Of a DNA stretch of 64,000 bases, positions 25,246 through 35,903 are shown piece by piece. The notes beneath the pieces were generated by a model, which saw only the letters and a list, made by a program, of their open reading frames with translations, ran no database searches and was not told the DNA's origin. The stretch lies in assembly GCA_913020715.1 (NCBI GenBank), contig CAJVZH010000009.1:1-64000 (forward strand), read 5' to 3'. Made by a program: the position numbers and the translations under genes. How positions within the stretch are numbered: the stretch's first letter is position 1; each line of letters opens with the position of its first letter. Source of the stretch: an uncultured Gammaproteobacteria bacterium. Its GTDB lineage: Bacteria > Pseudomonadota > Gammaproteobacteria > PS1 > Pseudothioglobaceae.

Positions 25246-27018
25246 CTAATTGTCCAAATTCGTTTGAAACCAAAACTCTAATAATGCCATATGCCAAAGG
25301 CGAGAGCCATTCAATGCCGTCATATAATCCCTAGGGGAGTGGGTCACTTTTTGAACATAACTTTGATTAAAGATACCGCGATTAACGCAAGCTCTAGAGG
25401 TGAGTATATCAGACATAAAGTCTAGAAATTCACCCTGAACATACTTCAATGCAGGCATAGGAAAATAGCCTTTTTTACGGTCAATCACACTGTCCGGCAA
25501 CAGTCCTCTTGAGATTTGTTTTAAGGGGTATTTGCCTTCTTCTCTCATCTTTAACTGTGGTGGTAATTGCAACGCCCACTCCACCAATTTGGTGTCCATA
25601 AATGGTACGCGCGCCTCTAAACCCCAAGCCATTGTCATGTTGTCCACTCGCTTCACTGGATCGTCAACAATTAAACGGGTGATATCGGTACGAAACACTT
25701 TATCCATAAAAGTTTCTGCGCCCGATTTTAAGAACTCTTTATTGAGCCAGTCGTGAGTATGGTTTTCCCCGTGATATTGCTTATTCACCGTATTTAGAAA
25801 ATCCTCATGCGGCCTGTCTACATAATGTTTGGAAAAACGACTAATTTCATCGCCCTGCTCGGTCGCCATTCTTGAATACCAAAAATACCCAGCAAATGCC
25901 TCGTCAGCACCTTGACCCGACAACACCACTTTAATATGCTTTGACACTTGCTCTGAAAGCAAATAAAAAGCCACGGCATCTTGCCCTACCATGGGTTCAG
26001 CCATATTGGCTACCGCTTCTGATAATCTTGGTAATACCTCTGCGTTACTGACAACGTATTTTTTATGTCGGGTATTGAATTTTTTTACAATTTGATCGGA
26101 ATACTCAAACTCACTACCAGCCTCGTCATCAATGTCTTCAAAGCCAATCGAAAATGTACGAATATCTTGATGACCCGCCTCATGCAACAAACCCACCAAT
26201 AGAGAGGAATCAAGACCGCCAGAAAGTAGTACACCTATAGGAACATCGGCAGCTTGCATTCTTTTCATCACAGCTTCAGATAATAAGTCGTGCGTTTTTT
26301 CAATGTATTCGTCATTGCTCAATTTTTCTATTGGGCGCTGAGCTATTGGATTCCAGTAGGTTTTTTCGACAAATTTTCCATTTTTATTAATAGTAATTGT
26401 CGTTGCAGGTTTCACCTTGCGAATACCACTAATAATCGTATTCGGCGCTGGCACAACGCCGTGAAGTGATAATTGCTGCTGCAAGGCAATTGGATTGATG
26501 CTTTTATCGATATTTTGAGTTAGTAATGCTTGGGTGTTAGAAGCAAAAGTAATTGCTTTGTCGCTAAGACTGTAATAAAACGGCTTAATGCCCATACGAT
26601 CACGAGCAATAAACAATTGCTGCTTCGCTTGATCCCAAATCGCAAAAGCAAACATGCCGTCCAAATGCACGACACACTCTTCGCCCCAGTGGTGATAAGC
26701 CTTGAGAATAACCTCAGTATCCGAATGGGAGAAAAAATTATAGCCCCTGCCAATCAACTGTTGGCGCAAAGCTTGATAGTTATATATCGTGCCATTAAAA
26801 ACCAGCGTTAGACTTAGTGCATCATCTACCATGGGTTGAGCGCCATAAGAAGATAGGTCAATAACACTTAACCGCTGATGACCAAAGCCTACGTCATCCT
26901 TAACCCACTGACCGTTTGAGTCAGGGCCACGCCTAGCAATCTTGGCCATCATTACACTTAACGTATCGGTTTTAACCCCTGCGCCATCAAAGCGTAACTG
27001 ACCACAAATTCCGCACAT
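25246..27018 (-). CDS. AsnB-type amidotransferase, resembling N-acetylglutaminylglutamine amide synthase
   Basis: Two-domain enzyme: an N-terminal class II glutaminase with nucleophile Cys2 ([12 protein letters not shown]), [10 protein letters not shown] and [11 protein letters not shown], and a C-terminal ATP-pyrophosphatase synthetase with the PP-loop [12 protein letters not shown] (about residue 263) and [13 protein letters not shown]. Length 590 aa. Several stretches ([68 protein letters not shown]) recall the amidotransferase of the N-acetylglutaminylglutamine amide osmolyte pathway more than housekeeping AsnB; this is from memory and not tested. Its usual partner, the acetyltransferase/ATP-grasp synthetase, is not adjacent. 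Ordinary asparagine synthesis remains the alternative. Confidence 0.75.
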   Translation of the reverse strand: MCGICGQLRFDGAGVKTDTLSVMMAKIARRGPDSNGQWVKDDVGFGHQRLSVIDLSSYGAQPMVDDALSLTLVFNGTIYNYQALRQQLIGRGYNFFSHSDTEVILKAYHHWGEECVVHLDGMFAFAIWDQAKQQLFIARDRMGIKPFYYSLSDKAITFASNTQALLTQNIDKSINPIALQQQLSLHGVVPAPNTIISGIRKVKPATTITINKNGKFVEKTYWNPIAQRPIEKLSNDEYIEKTHDLLSEAVMKRMQAADVPIGVLLSGGLDSSLLVGLLHEAGHQDIRTFSIGFEDIDDEAGSEFEYSDQIVKKFNTRHKKYVVSNAEVLPRLSEAVANMAEPMVGQDAVAFYLLSEQVSKHIKVVLSGQGADEAFAGYFWYSRMATEQGDEISRFSKHYVDRPHEDFLNTVNKQYHGENHTHDWLNKEFLKSGAETFMDKVFRTDITRLIVDDPVKRVDNMTMAWGLEARVPFMDTKLVEWALQLPPQLKMREEGKYPLKQISRGLLPDSVIDRKKGYFPMPALKYVQGEFLDFMSDILTSRACVNRGIFNQSYVQKVTHSPRDYMTALNGSRLWHMALLEFWFQTNLDN

Positions 27019-27069
27019 ATTTCATTCTTGATATAAAATGGTTTATTTTACAATTAATACCGATTTACC

Positions 27070-28470
27070 ATGGCACAAACGCTCTACGACAAGCTAATGA
27101 GTTCGCATATCGTGCGCAAGCAAGACGGCGCTACTTTGATATATATTGATCGCCAACTGATTCACGAAGTCACTTCGCCTCAAGCCTTTGAGGGACTTGC
27201 GCTCGCCAATAGAAAACCTTGGCGAATAGAGGCTAATTTAGCCGTGCCTGATCATAACGTACCAACTACTGAGCGCTCAAGCGGCGTGAGCGGCATTAAA
27301 GATCCAATCTCTAGACTGCAAGTTGAAACATTGGATAAAAATTGCGTAGAATTTGAAATCAATGAAATTCCAATGAATGACATTCGTCAAGGCATTGTTC
27401 ATGTCATCGGACCCGAACAAGGGGCAACACTACCGGGCATGAGTATTGTTTGTGGCGACTCACACACTTCAACTCATGGCGCATTGGGAGCGATGGCTTT
27501 TGGTATTGGCACCTCGGAAGTCGAACATGTTTTGGCAACGGGCTGCCTATGGCAATCCAAAGCAAAAAATCTAAAAATTGAAGTTAATGGCGCGCTCAAT
27601 CCGCACGTCAGTGCAAAAGATATTGCACTTTATATTATTGGTCAAATTGGCACAGCCGGTGGCACAGGTTACGCCATAGAATTTAGCGGAACTAGTATTG
27701 AAACTCTTTCTATCGAAGGAAGGATGACACTGTGCAATATGGCGATTGAAGCCGGTGCACGAGTGGGCATGGTTGCCGTTGATCAAAAAACCATTGATTA
27801 CGTTGAAGGCAGACCATTCTCCCCAACGGGCGACAACTGGACAAAGGCCGTTGACTACTGGCAAACACTACACAGTGATGAAGGGGCATTTTTTGACAAA
27901 ACAGTTGTCATTAATGCAAAAGATATTGAGCTGCAAGTCACTTGGGGCACTTCGCCAGAGATGGTTGTTGATATTAATGGCTCTACGCCAGACCCGAGCA
28001 AGGAGTCTGATCCGGTTAAGGCAGAGAGCATTCGTAATGCACTGAGCTATATTCACTTAGAACCGAGCACGCCCATCAAATCTGTCAAAATTGACAAAGT
28101 CTTTATCGGCTCTTGCACCAATTCTCGTATCGAGGATTTACGCGCAGCGGCTGCTGTTGCTAAGGGCAAGAAGATAGCCAATAATGTCAAACTAGCACTG
28201 GTTGTGCCAGGCTCTGGTCTAATAAAAAAACAAGCCGAAGAAGAAGGGCTTAATACCATATTTACAGATGCGGGCTTTGAGTGGCGTGAACCAGGATGCT
28301 CAATGTGTTTAGCAATGAACGCCGACAAACTTGAAGTGGGTGAGCGCTGTGCGAGCACCTCCAATAGAAACTTTGAAGGTCGTCAGGGCCAAGGCTCATT
28401 CACTCATTTGGTAAGCCCTGCAATAGCTGCAGCAAGTGCTATCGCCGGCCATTTTTCTGGAGTTAACTAA
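27070..28470 (+). CDS. leuC: 3-isopropylmalate dehydratase large subunit
   Basis: Aconitase-family subunit that with LeuD isomerises 2- to 3-isopropylmalate in leucine synthesis. Cluster cysteines are in [13 protein letters not shown] and [43 protein letters not shown] is the signature block, beginning at about residue 128. Length 466 aa is exact for the family. It is divergent from the amidotransferase gene with a 51-base gap. leuB and leuA are not in the window. Confidence 0.98.
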   Translation: MAQTLYDKLMSSHIVRKQDGATLIYIDRQLIHEVTSPQAFEGLALANRKPWRIEANLAVPDHNVPTTERSSGVSGIKDPISRLQVETLDKNCVEFEINEIPMNDIRQGIVHVIGPEQGATLPGMSIVCGDSHTSTHGALGAMAFGIGTSEVEHVLATGCLWQSKAKNLKIEVNGALNPHVSAKDIALYIIGQIGTAGGTGYAIEFSGTSIETLSIEGRMTLCNMAIEAGARVGMVAVDQKTIDYVEGRPFSPTGDNWTKAVDYWQTLHSDEGAFFDKTVVINAKDIELQVTWGTSPEMVVDINGSTPDPSKESDPVKAESIRNALSYIHLEPSTPIKSVKIDKVFIGSCTNSRIEDLRAAAAVAKGKKIANNVKLALVVPGSGLIKKQAEEEGLNTIFTDAGFEWREPGCSMCLAMNADKLEVGERCASTSNRNFEGRQGQGSFTHLVSPAIAAASAIAGHFSGVN

Positions 28471-29084
28471 TGCAAGCATTTACTACAATAAACTCCATTG
28501 CAACGCCGCTTGATCGCGCAAATATCGATACCGACGCCATCATTCCAAAGCAGTTTCTAAAATCGATTAAACGTTCAGGCTTTGGCCCCAATCTTTTTGA
28601 TGAGTGGCGCTACCTTGATCACGGCGAAGTCGGTATGGATAATTCCAAACGCCCTCTTAATCCTGACTTCGTACTGAACAACCCTAAATACGCAGGTGCA
28701 AAAATTTTACTTGCTCGAGAAAACTTTGGCTGTGGCTCATCACGTGAACACGCCCCTTGGGCACTTGAAGATTTCGGTTTTAAGGCAATTATCGCCCCAA
28801 GTTTTGCCGATATTTTTTATAACAATTGTTTTAAAAATGGCATTTTACCAATTATATTAAATCATGATATTGTTGATGATTTATTCGCCTATGAAGGTGA
28901 GATTGTTGTCGATTTAGAGGGTCAAAGCGTTACCACTACAGCAAGAACTTACCCTTTTGAAGTGGATCCAGAACGCAAAAGAAGGCTGCTTAACGGCCTT
29001 GATGACATCGCCTTAACGCTCCAATATAAAAATGACATTCACCACTTTGAAGTTGAGTATTTCAAACAACATCCCTGGTTATGA
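28470..29084 (+). CDS. leuD: 3-isopropylmalate dehydratase small subunit
   Basis: Swivelling-domain partner of LeuC. It begins with a conserved substrate-loop region: [20 protein letters not shown], then [15 protein letters not shown] (residues about 84-98) and [18 protein letters not shown]. Length 204 aa is usual. Its ATG shares one base with the leuC stop (TAATG), and its own stop overlaps the ruvA start (ATGA), so three genes are tightly coupled. Confidence 0.97.
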   Translation: MQAFTTINSIATPLDRANIDTDAIIPKQFLKSIKRSGFGPNLFDEWRYLDHGEVGMDNSKRPLNPDFVLNNPKYAGAKILLARENFGCGSSREHAPWALEDFGFKAIIAPSFADIFYNNCFKNGILPIILNHDIVDDLFAYEGEIVVDLEGQSVTTTARTYPFEVDPERKRRLLNGLDDIALTLQYKNDIHHFEVEYFKQHPWL

Positions 29085-29674
29085 TTGTACAGCTTAGCGG
29101 CCAAATCATAAGTAAAAACCCACCGGAAGTTATTGTGGAGGTAGCTGGTATCGGCTACGAAATACTGTGCCCAATGTCGACTTTTTACCAACTCGGTGAC
29201 ACTGGCGGCAATGTATTACTCTACACTCATCTAAGCATTAAAGAGGATTCGCACACTTTATTTGGCTTTATCTCTAAAGACGAAAAAAGTCTTTTCAGAG
29301 AACTTATTCGAGTTAACGGTGTCGGCCCAAAAGTTGCACTTGCCATTCTCTCGCACTTAACAGTTGGCTCTTTGATTGACTGCATAGGCAACGAGGATGC
29401 CGACCTACTTGCTAAAACGCCTGGAATCGGCAAGAAAACCGCCTTAAAATTGATTGTTGAATTGCAAGACAGGCTCGAAAAAATTGAATTCTCAAGCGCA
29501 GTCATGGCCTCAAACATGGCTCAGAACAATATCAATCCAAATGCCAAAAAAGCTCTGGAAGCTCTGCAGTCGTTAGGATTTAAATCAAAAGAAGCAAGCA
29601 AGATGATTTCTGCAATCGACGATCAAACCCTCTCGACCGAAGAGTTAATTCGACAAGCGCTAAAGAATAAATAA
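29081..29674 (+). CDS. ruvA: Holliday junction branch migration protein RuvA
   Basis: Tetrameric junction-binding subunit that loads the RuvB motor. The N-terminal OB domain begins [17 protein letters not shown]; the two helix-hairpin-helix motifs are in [16 protein letters not shown] and [19 protein letters not shown]; a C-terminal RuvB-binding domain with [16 protein letters not shown] follows a short linker. Length 197 aa is normal. The expected neighbours ruvC and ruvB are missing on both sides; instead it is fused by overlap to leuCD and faces an RND gene. Whether ruvB lies elsewhere cannot be seen. Confidence 0.96.
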   Translation: MIVQLSGQIISKNPPEVIVEVAGIGYEILCPMSTFYQLGDTGGNVLLYTHLSIKEDSHTLFGFISKDEKSLFRELIRVNGVGPKVALAILSHLTVGSLIDCIGNEDADLLAKTPGIGKKTALKLIVELQDRLEKIEFSSAVMASNMAQNNINPNAKKALEALQSLGFKSKEASKMISAIDDQTLSTEELIRQALKNK

Positions 29675-29677
29675 CAC

Positions 29678-32600
29678 TTACACTTTACTCAAGCGCCTCT
29701 CTTTAATCCTCTCTAGCCAGTTAATAAAGTCGTAATTCATTGAGTACATACAAGGCAGCAGGATTAGTGTCATTATTGTGCCAAATAGTAGTCCATATCC
29801 TAAAGCCAAAACCATTGGCTGAAGAAAGAGGTCGACACCACCAATACCGTAAGCCAGTGGCAAAACGCCACACAAGGTGGTCAGGGTAGTTAATACTACG
29901 GCCCTCAAACGATCCCTTGCTCCTTTTGCAACCCATGTATGCATGTCTTCAATGTCAGAATATTTCTGCTTAACATAATTCAAATGACTGACCATTACTA
30001 AAGAATCATTAACAATCACGCCAATGAGTGCCAATGAGCCCATCAAAGCAAAAAAACTTAAGGGTTCGCCATGAAAATAGAAAGACCAAATCACCCCAAT
30101 AAATGCAAATGGGACGCTTGCCAAAACTAATAATGGCTGGGAGTAGGAGTTAAACAATAAAGCAATAAGAAAAAATACTCCAAAAATTGAAAAAACAAAT
30201 GCTTTTTGAAAGCTCTCAAGAGACTCTAAAGTTTCTTGCGCTCCACCGCCTGAAATCAACCTAATTTGCGGAAAGTTTTTTTCAATTTCAAGCTTCTTGA
30301 TTGCAAGCTCTAATGCCTCTTGAGGTGTTGTAATTTCATCATCCACTGAAGCGGATAACTTAACTGATCGCTCTCCATCGTAATGATTATAGTCTGGCTC
30401 ACCACTTATGTTTTTAACCGAGGCAAATTGAATAAGATTTATCGCCCTTCCTTGGTTATTTGATATGGTTGCAGACTGTAGAAATTGCTCAGTAAAGCTT
30501 TCATTTCCCACGTATATTCTTACATCAGTTTCTTTTCCACCAAGATTAAGATTTGTCGCGTATGAGCCAGAATAAACAGTCCTCAAATCTCGATAAACCT
30601 GTGAATAATTAACCCCTAATTCATTCATTTTTGCAAAATCAAGAACCACCTCAACCCGGTCTTTACCGACCTCGTCATCTCTAACAATATTTTCAACTCC
30701 TTGCATGTTTGACAAAATCTCTGCAAGCCTTTCAGTCACACCAGATCTCTGGAGATTGTTATCGCCAACCAAGTTAATCTCTATGTCACTGCCACTTGGA
30801 GGTCCCGGTCTTAATACACTGAATATAATTTTTTCAGCGCCCTCTACATTTGCAACCGCCAACTCTAAACTTTCAGCTAGAGCTTCGGCGTCGATTTCTC
30901 TTTCGCTTGTAGGTGTTAAAACAATTGTTAAATCTGCCGTATTGGTAAAATAGCTGCCAATATTACTAGTAAGTGAATCAAGATCCTTGCCAACCTTTTC
31001 CAAGATTATCTTTTCAACATTTATAACAACCTTCTCGGTAGACTGAGCTGACGTGCCATTAGGGGTTTCAATATTTACATAAATTGTATCTGCGCCCCGA
31101 GAAGGAAACAAATTTAATGGCATCTGTGTCATGCCAAACCACAAAGAAAAGCCAAAAACAGCTAAAAAAAGCGCAACAATCCAATAGCGAAATACCAGAA
31201 TTCGCTTCACCTTCTTCTCAAACCAGTTCTCGATTGGAATAAACCAAGTTTTTTGCTTATCTTTCTTCTTGTTCGCCAAATGAGCTGGCAAGGCAAAGGT
31301 TACTTCCAAAAATGACAACAACAAGGCAAAGATAACAACAACCGGAAGAACGTAAACAAATTTACCCATCGTTCCCGTCATTAAAAACATTGAAGACATA
31401 ACCAATATTGTGGTGATAATGGTTGTCACAACCGGCAGAATAACCCGTTTAAAGCCCTTCACCACGTTGGAATACATGTCTCCAGGTTGAGATTTGTAGT
31501 GATGTATGCTTTCGGCAACAATGATGCTATCATCCACCACAATACCCAAAACTAAAATTATCCCCGATAGAGAAATAAGGTTAATAGTCCCCCCTGACAG
31601 GCCTAATAAACCAATAGTTCCTAGAAGTGCGACAGGTAGGCTGACTGCAACCCAAAAAGCAGTCTTGATGGACAAGAAGACACCAAGGACAACAAGAACT
31701 AAAGCAAGTCCAATATAGCCATTATTTGTAATAATACTCAAACGATTCTCAACCGCAATAGAGCGATCTTGACTAAAGAATATATTCAAGCCCTCTGGAT
31801 AATATTCCTGCAACTCAAGAACCTTGCTCTTAACTCTTTCAACCGTTCTAATAATGTCAGCTTGTTCTTGCTTAAGAACACTTAATATAAAACCTTTTGT
31901 TCCATTTACTCTAGTAATAGATTTCTCTTCAGAGCCTCCAATCACCACTGCGGCGACATCTTTAAGCCTTACTTCAGGACCTGAAAAGCTCTTTCTAATA
32001 ACTGTATTCTCCAGCTCTTCAATATTGTTGTATTCAGAAAGAATTACAATATTCTTTTTATTGTTATCACGATTATTGTCTCCAACAGTAAATCTGGCAT
32101 TTCTTGTTGAAATCGAAGATCTTATTTGATCAATTGAAATATTGTACTGATCCAACTTTTCAGGGTTGATCCTCACTTGAATCTCGTTATCTAGATATCC
32201 ATTTTTATTAACTCTAGAAACACCATCCACAGCCAATAGGGCTCTTTCCAAATCATCAACAATTTGTTTAGCGATTTGATAGTCAATTATAGAGCTGTCA
32301 ATATTTATATCAATAACTGGTATTTCCATAATATTGAAATCAACAACTCTAGGAAGCTCGGAAACCTCCTCTGGCAAACCGCCCACTCTATTAACAGCGT
32401 TTCGAATATCGTTTTTCACTGTTAAAACATCGTTTACATTTTGATCGATTTGAATAATAATGCTTGACAACCCCTCTCGAGATGTTGAGGTGAGCCTCCC
32501 TATTCCGTTAACACTTGAAAGCTCATTTTCAATTTTGTTAGTGACTTTTTTCTCAACATCTTCAGGAGATGCCCCAGGAAAAGCCGTTGTAACTGACATT

Positions 32601-32734
32601 ATTTCAAAATCGATAGGAGGGAATTGGTCTCGTTGAATTTGCTGAAATGTTAGCAAGCCAATTATTATGAAAGACAAAGAAAAGCCTAACGCTAATTTTT
32701 TTTGTCTAACAAGAAAGTTGAGCACTGAATCCAT
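29678..32734 (-). CDS. RND efflux permease (distal paralogue)
   Basis: Inner-membrane proton-driven exporter of the AcrB superfamily, 1018 aa. It has one N-terminal membrane helix, a large periplasmic loop, the bundle containing GIVVDDSIIVAESIHHY (TM4 with the paired Asp of the proton relay), a second periplasmic loop, and the C-terminal bundle with GVIVNDSLVMVSHLNY. In that last motif the position of AcrB Lys940 is Val, followed by Asn-Asp, as in several non-AcrB RND groups. It is clearly a paralogue of the gene upstream (very similar N-termini and TM motifs). No adaptor or outer-membrane channel gene adjoins. Substrate unknown. Confidence 0.92.
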   Translation of the reverse strand: MDSVLNFLVRQKKLALGFSLSFIIIGLLTFQQIQRDQFPPIDFEIMSVTTAFPGASPEDVEKKVTNKIENELSSVNGIGRLTSTSREGLSSIIIQIDQNVNDVLTVKNDIRNAVNRVGGLPEEVSELPRVVDFNIMEIPVIDINIDSSIIDYQIAKQIVDDLERALLAVDGVSRVNKNGYLDNEIQVRINPEKLDQYNISIDQIRSSISTRNARFTVGDNNRDNNKKNIVILSEYNNIEELENTVIRKSFSGPEVRLKDVAAVVIGGSEEKSITRVNGTKGFILSVLKQEQADIIRTVERVKSKVLELQEYYPEGLNIFFSQDRSIAVENRLSIITNNGYIGLALVLVVLGVFLSIKTAFWVAVSLPVALLGTIGLLGLSGGTINLISLSGIILVLGIVVDDSIIVAESIHHYKSQPGDMYSNVVKGFKRVILPVVTTIITTILVMSSMFLMTGTMGKFVYVLPVVVIFALLLSFLEVTFALPAHLANKKKDKQKTWFIPIENWFEKKVKRILVFRYWIVALFLAVFGFSLWFGMTQMPLNLFPSRGADTIYVNIETPNGTSAQSTEKVVINVEKIILEKVGKDLDSLTSNIGSYFTNTADLTIVLTPTSEREIDAEALAESLELAVANVEGAEKIIFSVLRPGPPSGSDIEINLVGDNNLQRSGVTERLAEILSNMQGVENIVRDDEVGKDRVEVVLDFAKMNELGVNYSQVYRDLRTVYSGSYATNLNLGGKETDVRIYVGNESFTEQFLQSATISNNQGRAINLIQFASVKNISGEPDYNHYDGERSVKLSASVDDEITTPQEALELAIKKLEIEKNFPQIRLISGGGAQETLESLESFQKAFVFSIFGVFFLIALLFNSYSQPLLVLASVPFAFIGVIWSFYFHGEPLSFFALMGSLALIGVIVNDSLVMVSHLNYVKQKYSDIEDMHTWVAKGARDRLRAVVLTTLTTLCGVLPLAYGIGGVDLFLQPMVLALGYGLLFGTIMTLILLPCMYSMNYDFINWLERIKERRLSKV

Positions 32735-32811
32735 TTATCACCATTAATAATTCAAAATAAAGCTGATTTTACCAAAAACATAAATAAAAAAAGTCGAGTA
32801 GGCTCCCTCAC

Positions 32812-35800
32812 TCAAACACTTTTTAAACTCTTTATCCACTTAATAAAATCATAATTCATTGAGTACAAGCACGGCAAAAGAATCAGTGTCATCACTGTAC
32901 CAAACAGTAGGCCATAACCCAGCGCTAAAACCATAGGTTGCAACAGATAATCCACACCACCAATGCCGTAGGCTAAGGGCAATACACCGGCCAGTGTTGT
33001 TAAGCTGGTTAACACAACAGCACGTAAGCGATCTTTAGAGCCTTTGGCAATCCAATTAATAGCATTCTCACTAAGCTCTTTCTTAGCTTTAATGAAATTA
33101 AGATGACTCACCATCACCAAAGAGTCATTAACAATTACTCCAATCAGCGCCAACGCACCCATTACTGCGAAAAAGCTGAGCGTTTCGCCGTGAAAATAGA
33201 ACGCCCAAATCACGCCGATCAATGAGAATGGGATACTGGAAATCACCAACATCGGTTGCGACCAAGAATTAAACAAAAGCATCAACAGTAAGAAAGCACC
33301 AAAGATTGCCATAACAAAAGCGTTGATGAAACTATCCATCGAGTCGTCAATTTCCTTAGCACCACCCTCACTAATCAAACGCACTTCAGGATAATTATTG
33401 GCAATATCCAACTGCTCTATTACTGCTTCCATCGCCCCTTGCGGCGTCGCTACCCCATCTTCAGCACTGGCGGTAATTGACACAGAGCGCTCACCATCAA
33501 AGTGATTAAGGTCGGGCTCGCCCGCTATCTCTCGAATCGTTGAGAACTGACTCATCGGGATCAGTCTGCCTTGATTGTTCATGACCTTGGTTTGAGCAAT
33601 AAATGCTTCGGAGTAATCTTTTTCGCCCAGGTAGATTCGAACATTAGTTTCTTTTTCTTCGAAGCGAACGTTAGTCACATCAAGGCCGGAATAAATGAGT
33701 CTTAAATGCCTATAGACTTGCATATAATCAACCCCAAGCTCCGACATTGCATCAAAATCCAATACTGTTTCGATACGCCCCTTACCGGCTTTGTCGTTAC
33801 GCTCAATACTACCAACACCATCAAGAGATTTTAATATTTCCGCAACAGCATTGGCTGCAGCCACTCTCTGAACATTGTTGCTACTCACCAAATTGATCTC
33901 TAGATCTTCTCCAGTTGGCGGGCCCGGCCTTTCAACATCAAAATGAATCTCCACACCTTGTAGTTTTTCAACTTGAACTTCGATAAGTTCAACAATTTCT
34001 TGAGCACCCCTCTCCCTATCACTGGAAGGAGTTAAAGATATTGTCAGCTCTGCTTGGTTGGTAAACCAACTGCCGATGTCACTGGTAAGGTAGTTAAGGT
34101 CGTCTCCGGCTTGCTCCATAATGATCGCCTCTACTTCAGCTACAATGCTTTCAGTGTGGTTCGCCGAACTGCCTGTTGGCGCCTCAAGAAAACCATGAAT
34201 CGCATCAGAACCTTGTGACGGGAACAAAGTAAACGGCATGTGCACAACCGCAAACCAAACTGAAAAACCGAACAATGCACTAAAGAAAGCCACTACCCAG
34301 TAGCGCCAAGCAAGAACTTTAATTAATTTTGCCTCAAACCAATCCTCGAAAGGTCGAAACCAAGTTTTTTGTTTTTCAGACTTGATGCCTGCTAAATGCG
34401 CAGGCAGCGCCAAGCTAACCTCTAAAAACGAGAAAACCAACGCAAAAATTACCACAATCGGGATAAGGTAGACGAATTTACCCATTGTGCCCGTCATCAA
34501 GAACATTGATGACATTGCCAAAATCGAAGTTAAAATAGTGGTGATAACAGGCAGAATAACGCGTTTAAAGCCAGTTACAACATTCTCATAAAGATTGTTG
34601 CCCTTGACTTTGTAATGATGAATACTCTCGGCAATAATAATACTGTCATCAACCACAATACCGAGCACCAAAATCATTGCAGCAAGTGACACTAAGTTTA
34701 TGGTCTCTCCTGCCATACCCAATAAGGCAACAGTGCCCAATAGGCTCACTGGCAAACTGACAGCCACCCAAATGGCGGTTTTAAACGAGAGAAAGGCGCC
34801 AAGCACAATCAATACCAATACCAAGCCAACAATGCCGTTTTTGGTCACGATGTCAAGACGATTTCTGACTACTTCCGATTGGTCGTGAGTAAAGAAAATA
34901 CGCAATTCTTCAGGGTAAGTTTTTTGCAACTCCTCTACTTTTGCTCTTAATAGATCCACCGTACGAATCACATCGGCGTGTTTTTGTTTTTTAACACTCA
35001 AAACAAAACCTTTAGTGCCGTTAACTCTAATAATATCGGTTTCTCTTGCATTGCCTTTAACAATATTAGCAATGTCCCTAACTCGGATAACTGGGCCGCC
35101 GAATGTCGATTTAATAACAACATTTTCTATCTCGGAGATATCTTCATACTCAGTCAAAATAACAATGTTTTTTCGCCGCTCGCCATCATTATTATCACCT
35201 ACAGTAAAGCGCGCATTTCGACTTGAAATTGCACTCCTAACTTGCTCAGCAGAAATTTGATATTGACTTAATTTGCCTGCATCAAGGCGAATTTGCAGCT
35301 CTTTGTCCAAATAGCCTTTTTTATCAACCTTGGCTACACCCTTAATAACAGAAAGGTGTTTTTCTAACTCATCAGTAATACCCTTGGCTTGCTCATAATC
35401 AATCTTAGAGCCGTCAATGTTAATTTGGAGGATGGGGAATTGCGCCGTGTTCCAATCAATCACTCGAGGGTCGTCAACCTCATCCGGCAAAGATAGGCCA
35501 CTCATTGTGGTGCGAATGTCGGCTTTTAATGTTTGAACGTCGTCGATTTCTTGTGATAACTCAACAATGACACTGGACACGCCCTCTCTAGAAGAGGAGG
35601 TGAAATTGTCTATACCATCAAGGTTTTTGAGCGCACTCTCGACAACATCGGTCACACCCTTTTCCACATCCTCGGGGGATGCACTCGGGTAGCCGGTGGT
35701 GATGCTCATGATTTCGAAATCGACCGCTGGAAACATATCGCGACGAATTTCTTGCAAAGTTAGAAAACCAACGGCAATTACCGACAGCGTAAAAACAAGG

Positions 35801-35844
35801 GCGAACTTTTTTTGGCGAGCAAAAAACTTAAGAAACGAGTCCAT
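32812..35844 (-). CDS. RND efflux permease (proximal paralogue)
   Basis: Second AcrB-superfamily exporter, 1010 aa from the ATG at 35844, chosen because GGGAGG lies 5 bases before it; the in-frame TTG at 35856 forms part of that ribosome binding site. Topology and motifs match the distal copy: FPAVDFEIMSITTGYP near the N-terminus, GIVVDDSIIIAESIHHY in TM4, LFPSQGSDAI at the start of the second loop, GVIVNDSLVMVSHLNF in TM10. The pair is transcribed together (77-base gap). Pairs of RND permeases can form heterotrimers, as MdtB and MdtC do, but those come with an adaptor gene, missing here. typA lies upstream behind its terminator. Confidence 0.92.
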   Translation of the reverse strand: MDSFLKFFARQKKFALVFTLSVIAVGFLTLQEIRRDMFPAVDFEIMSITTGYPSASPEDVEKGVTDVVESALKNLDGIDNFTSSSREGVSSVIVELSQEIDDVQTLKADIRTTMSGLSLPDEVDDPRVIDWNTAQFPILQINIDGSKIDYEQAKGITDELEKHLSVIKGVAKVDKKGYLDKELQIRLDAGKLSQYQISAEQVRSAISSRNARFTVGDNNDGERRKNIVILTEYEDISEIENVVIKSTFGGPVIRVRDIANIVKGNARETDIIRVNGTKGFVLSVKKQKHADVIRTVDLLRAKVEELQKTYPEELRIFFTHDQSEVVRNRLDIVTKNGIVGLVLVLIVLGAFLSFKTAIWVAVSLPVSLLGTVALLGMAGETINLVSLAAMILVLGIVVDDSIIIAESIHHYKVKGNNLYENVVTGFKRVILPVITTILTSILAMSSMFLMTGTMGKFVYLIPIVVIFALVFSFLEVSLALPAHLAGIKSEKQKTWFRPFEDWFEAKLIKVLAWRYWVVAFFSALFGFSVWFAVVHMPFTLFPSQGSDAIHGFLEAPTGSSANHTESIVAEVEAIIMEQAGDDLNYLTSDIGSWFTNQAELTISLTPSSDRERGAQEIVELIEVQVEKLQGVEIHFDVERPGPPTGEDLEINLVSSNNVQRVAAANAVAEILKSLDGVGSIERNDKAGKGRIETVLDFDAMSELGVDYMQVYRHLRLIYSGLDVTNVRFEEKETNVRIYLGEKDYSEAFIAQTKVMNNQGRLIPMSQFSTIREIAGEPDLNHFDGERSVSITASAEDGVATPQGAMEAVIEQLDIANNYPEVRLISEGGAKEIDDSMDSFINAFVMAIFGAFLLLMLLFNSWSQPMLVISSIPFSLIGVIWAFYFHGETLSFFAVMGALALIGVIVNDSLVMVSHLNFIKAKKELSENAINWIAKGSKDRLRAVVLTSLTTLAGVLPLAYGIGGVDYLLQPMVLALGYGLLFGTVMTLILLPCLYSMNYDFIKWIKSLKSV

Positions 35845-35881
35845 TAAGCCTCCCAAGAAGTGTTACTAATATGTTACATCA

Positions 35882-35901
35882 AAAACGCCCGAAGGCGCTT
35901 T
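35882..35901 (-). terminator. Terminator of typA
   Basis: On the minus strand an AAAGCGCC/GGCGTTTT stem of eight pairs, one of them G-U, closes on a TTCG tetraloop and runs into T residues. It begins 3 bases after the typA stop and lies 37 bases before the RND start, so it separates the two units. Confidence 0.75.
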
Positions 35902-35903
35902 AT

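Noticed and set aside
27019-27069. Leucine leader peptide or riboswitch before leuC
   Set aside because: The 51-base divergent gap is too short and contains no Leu-codon run or recognisable riboswitch core.
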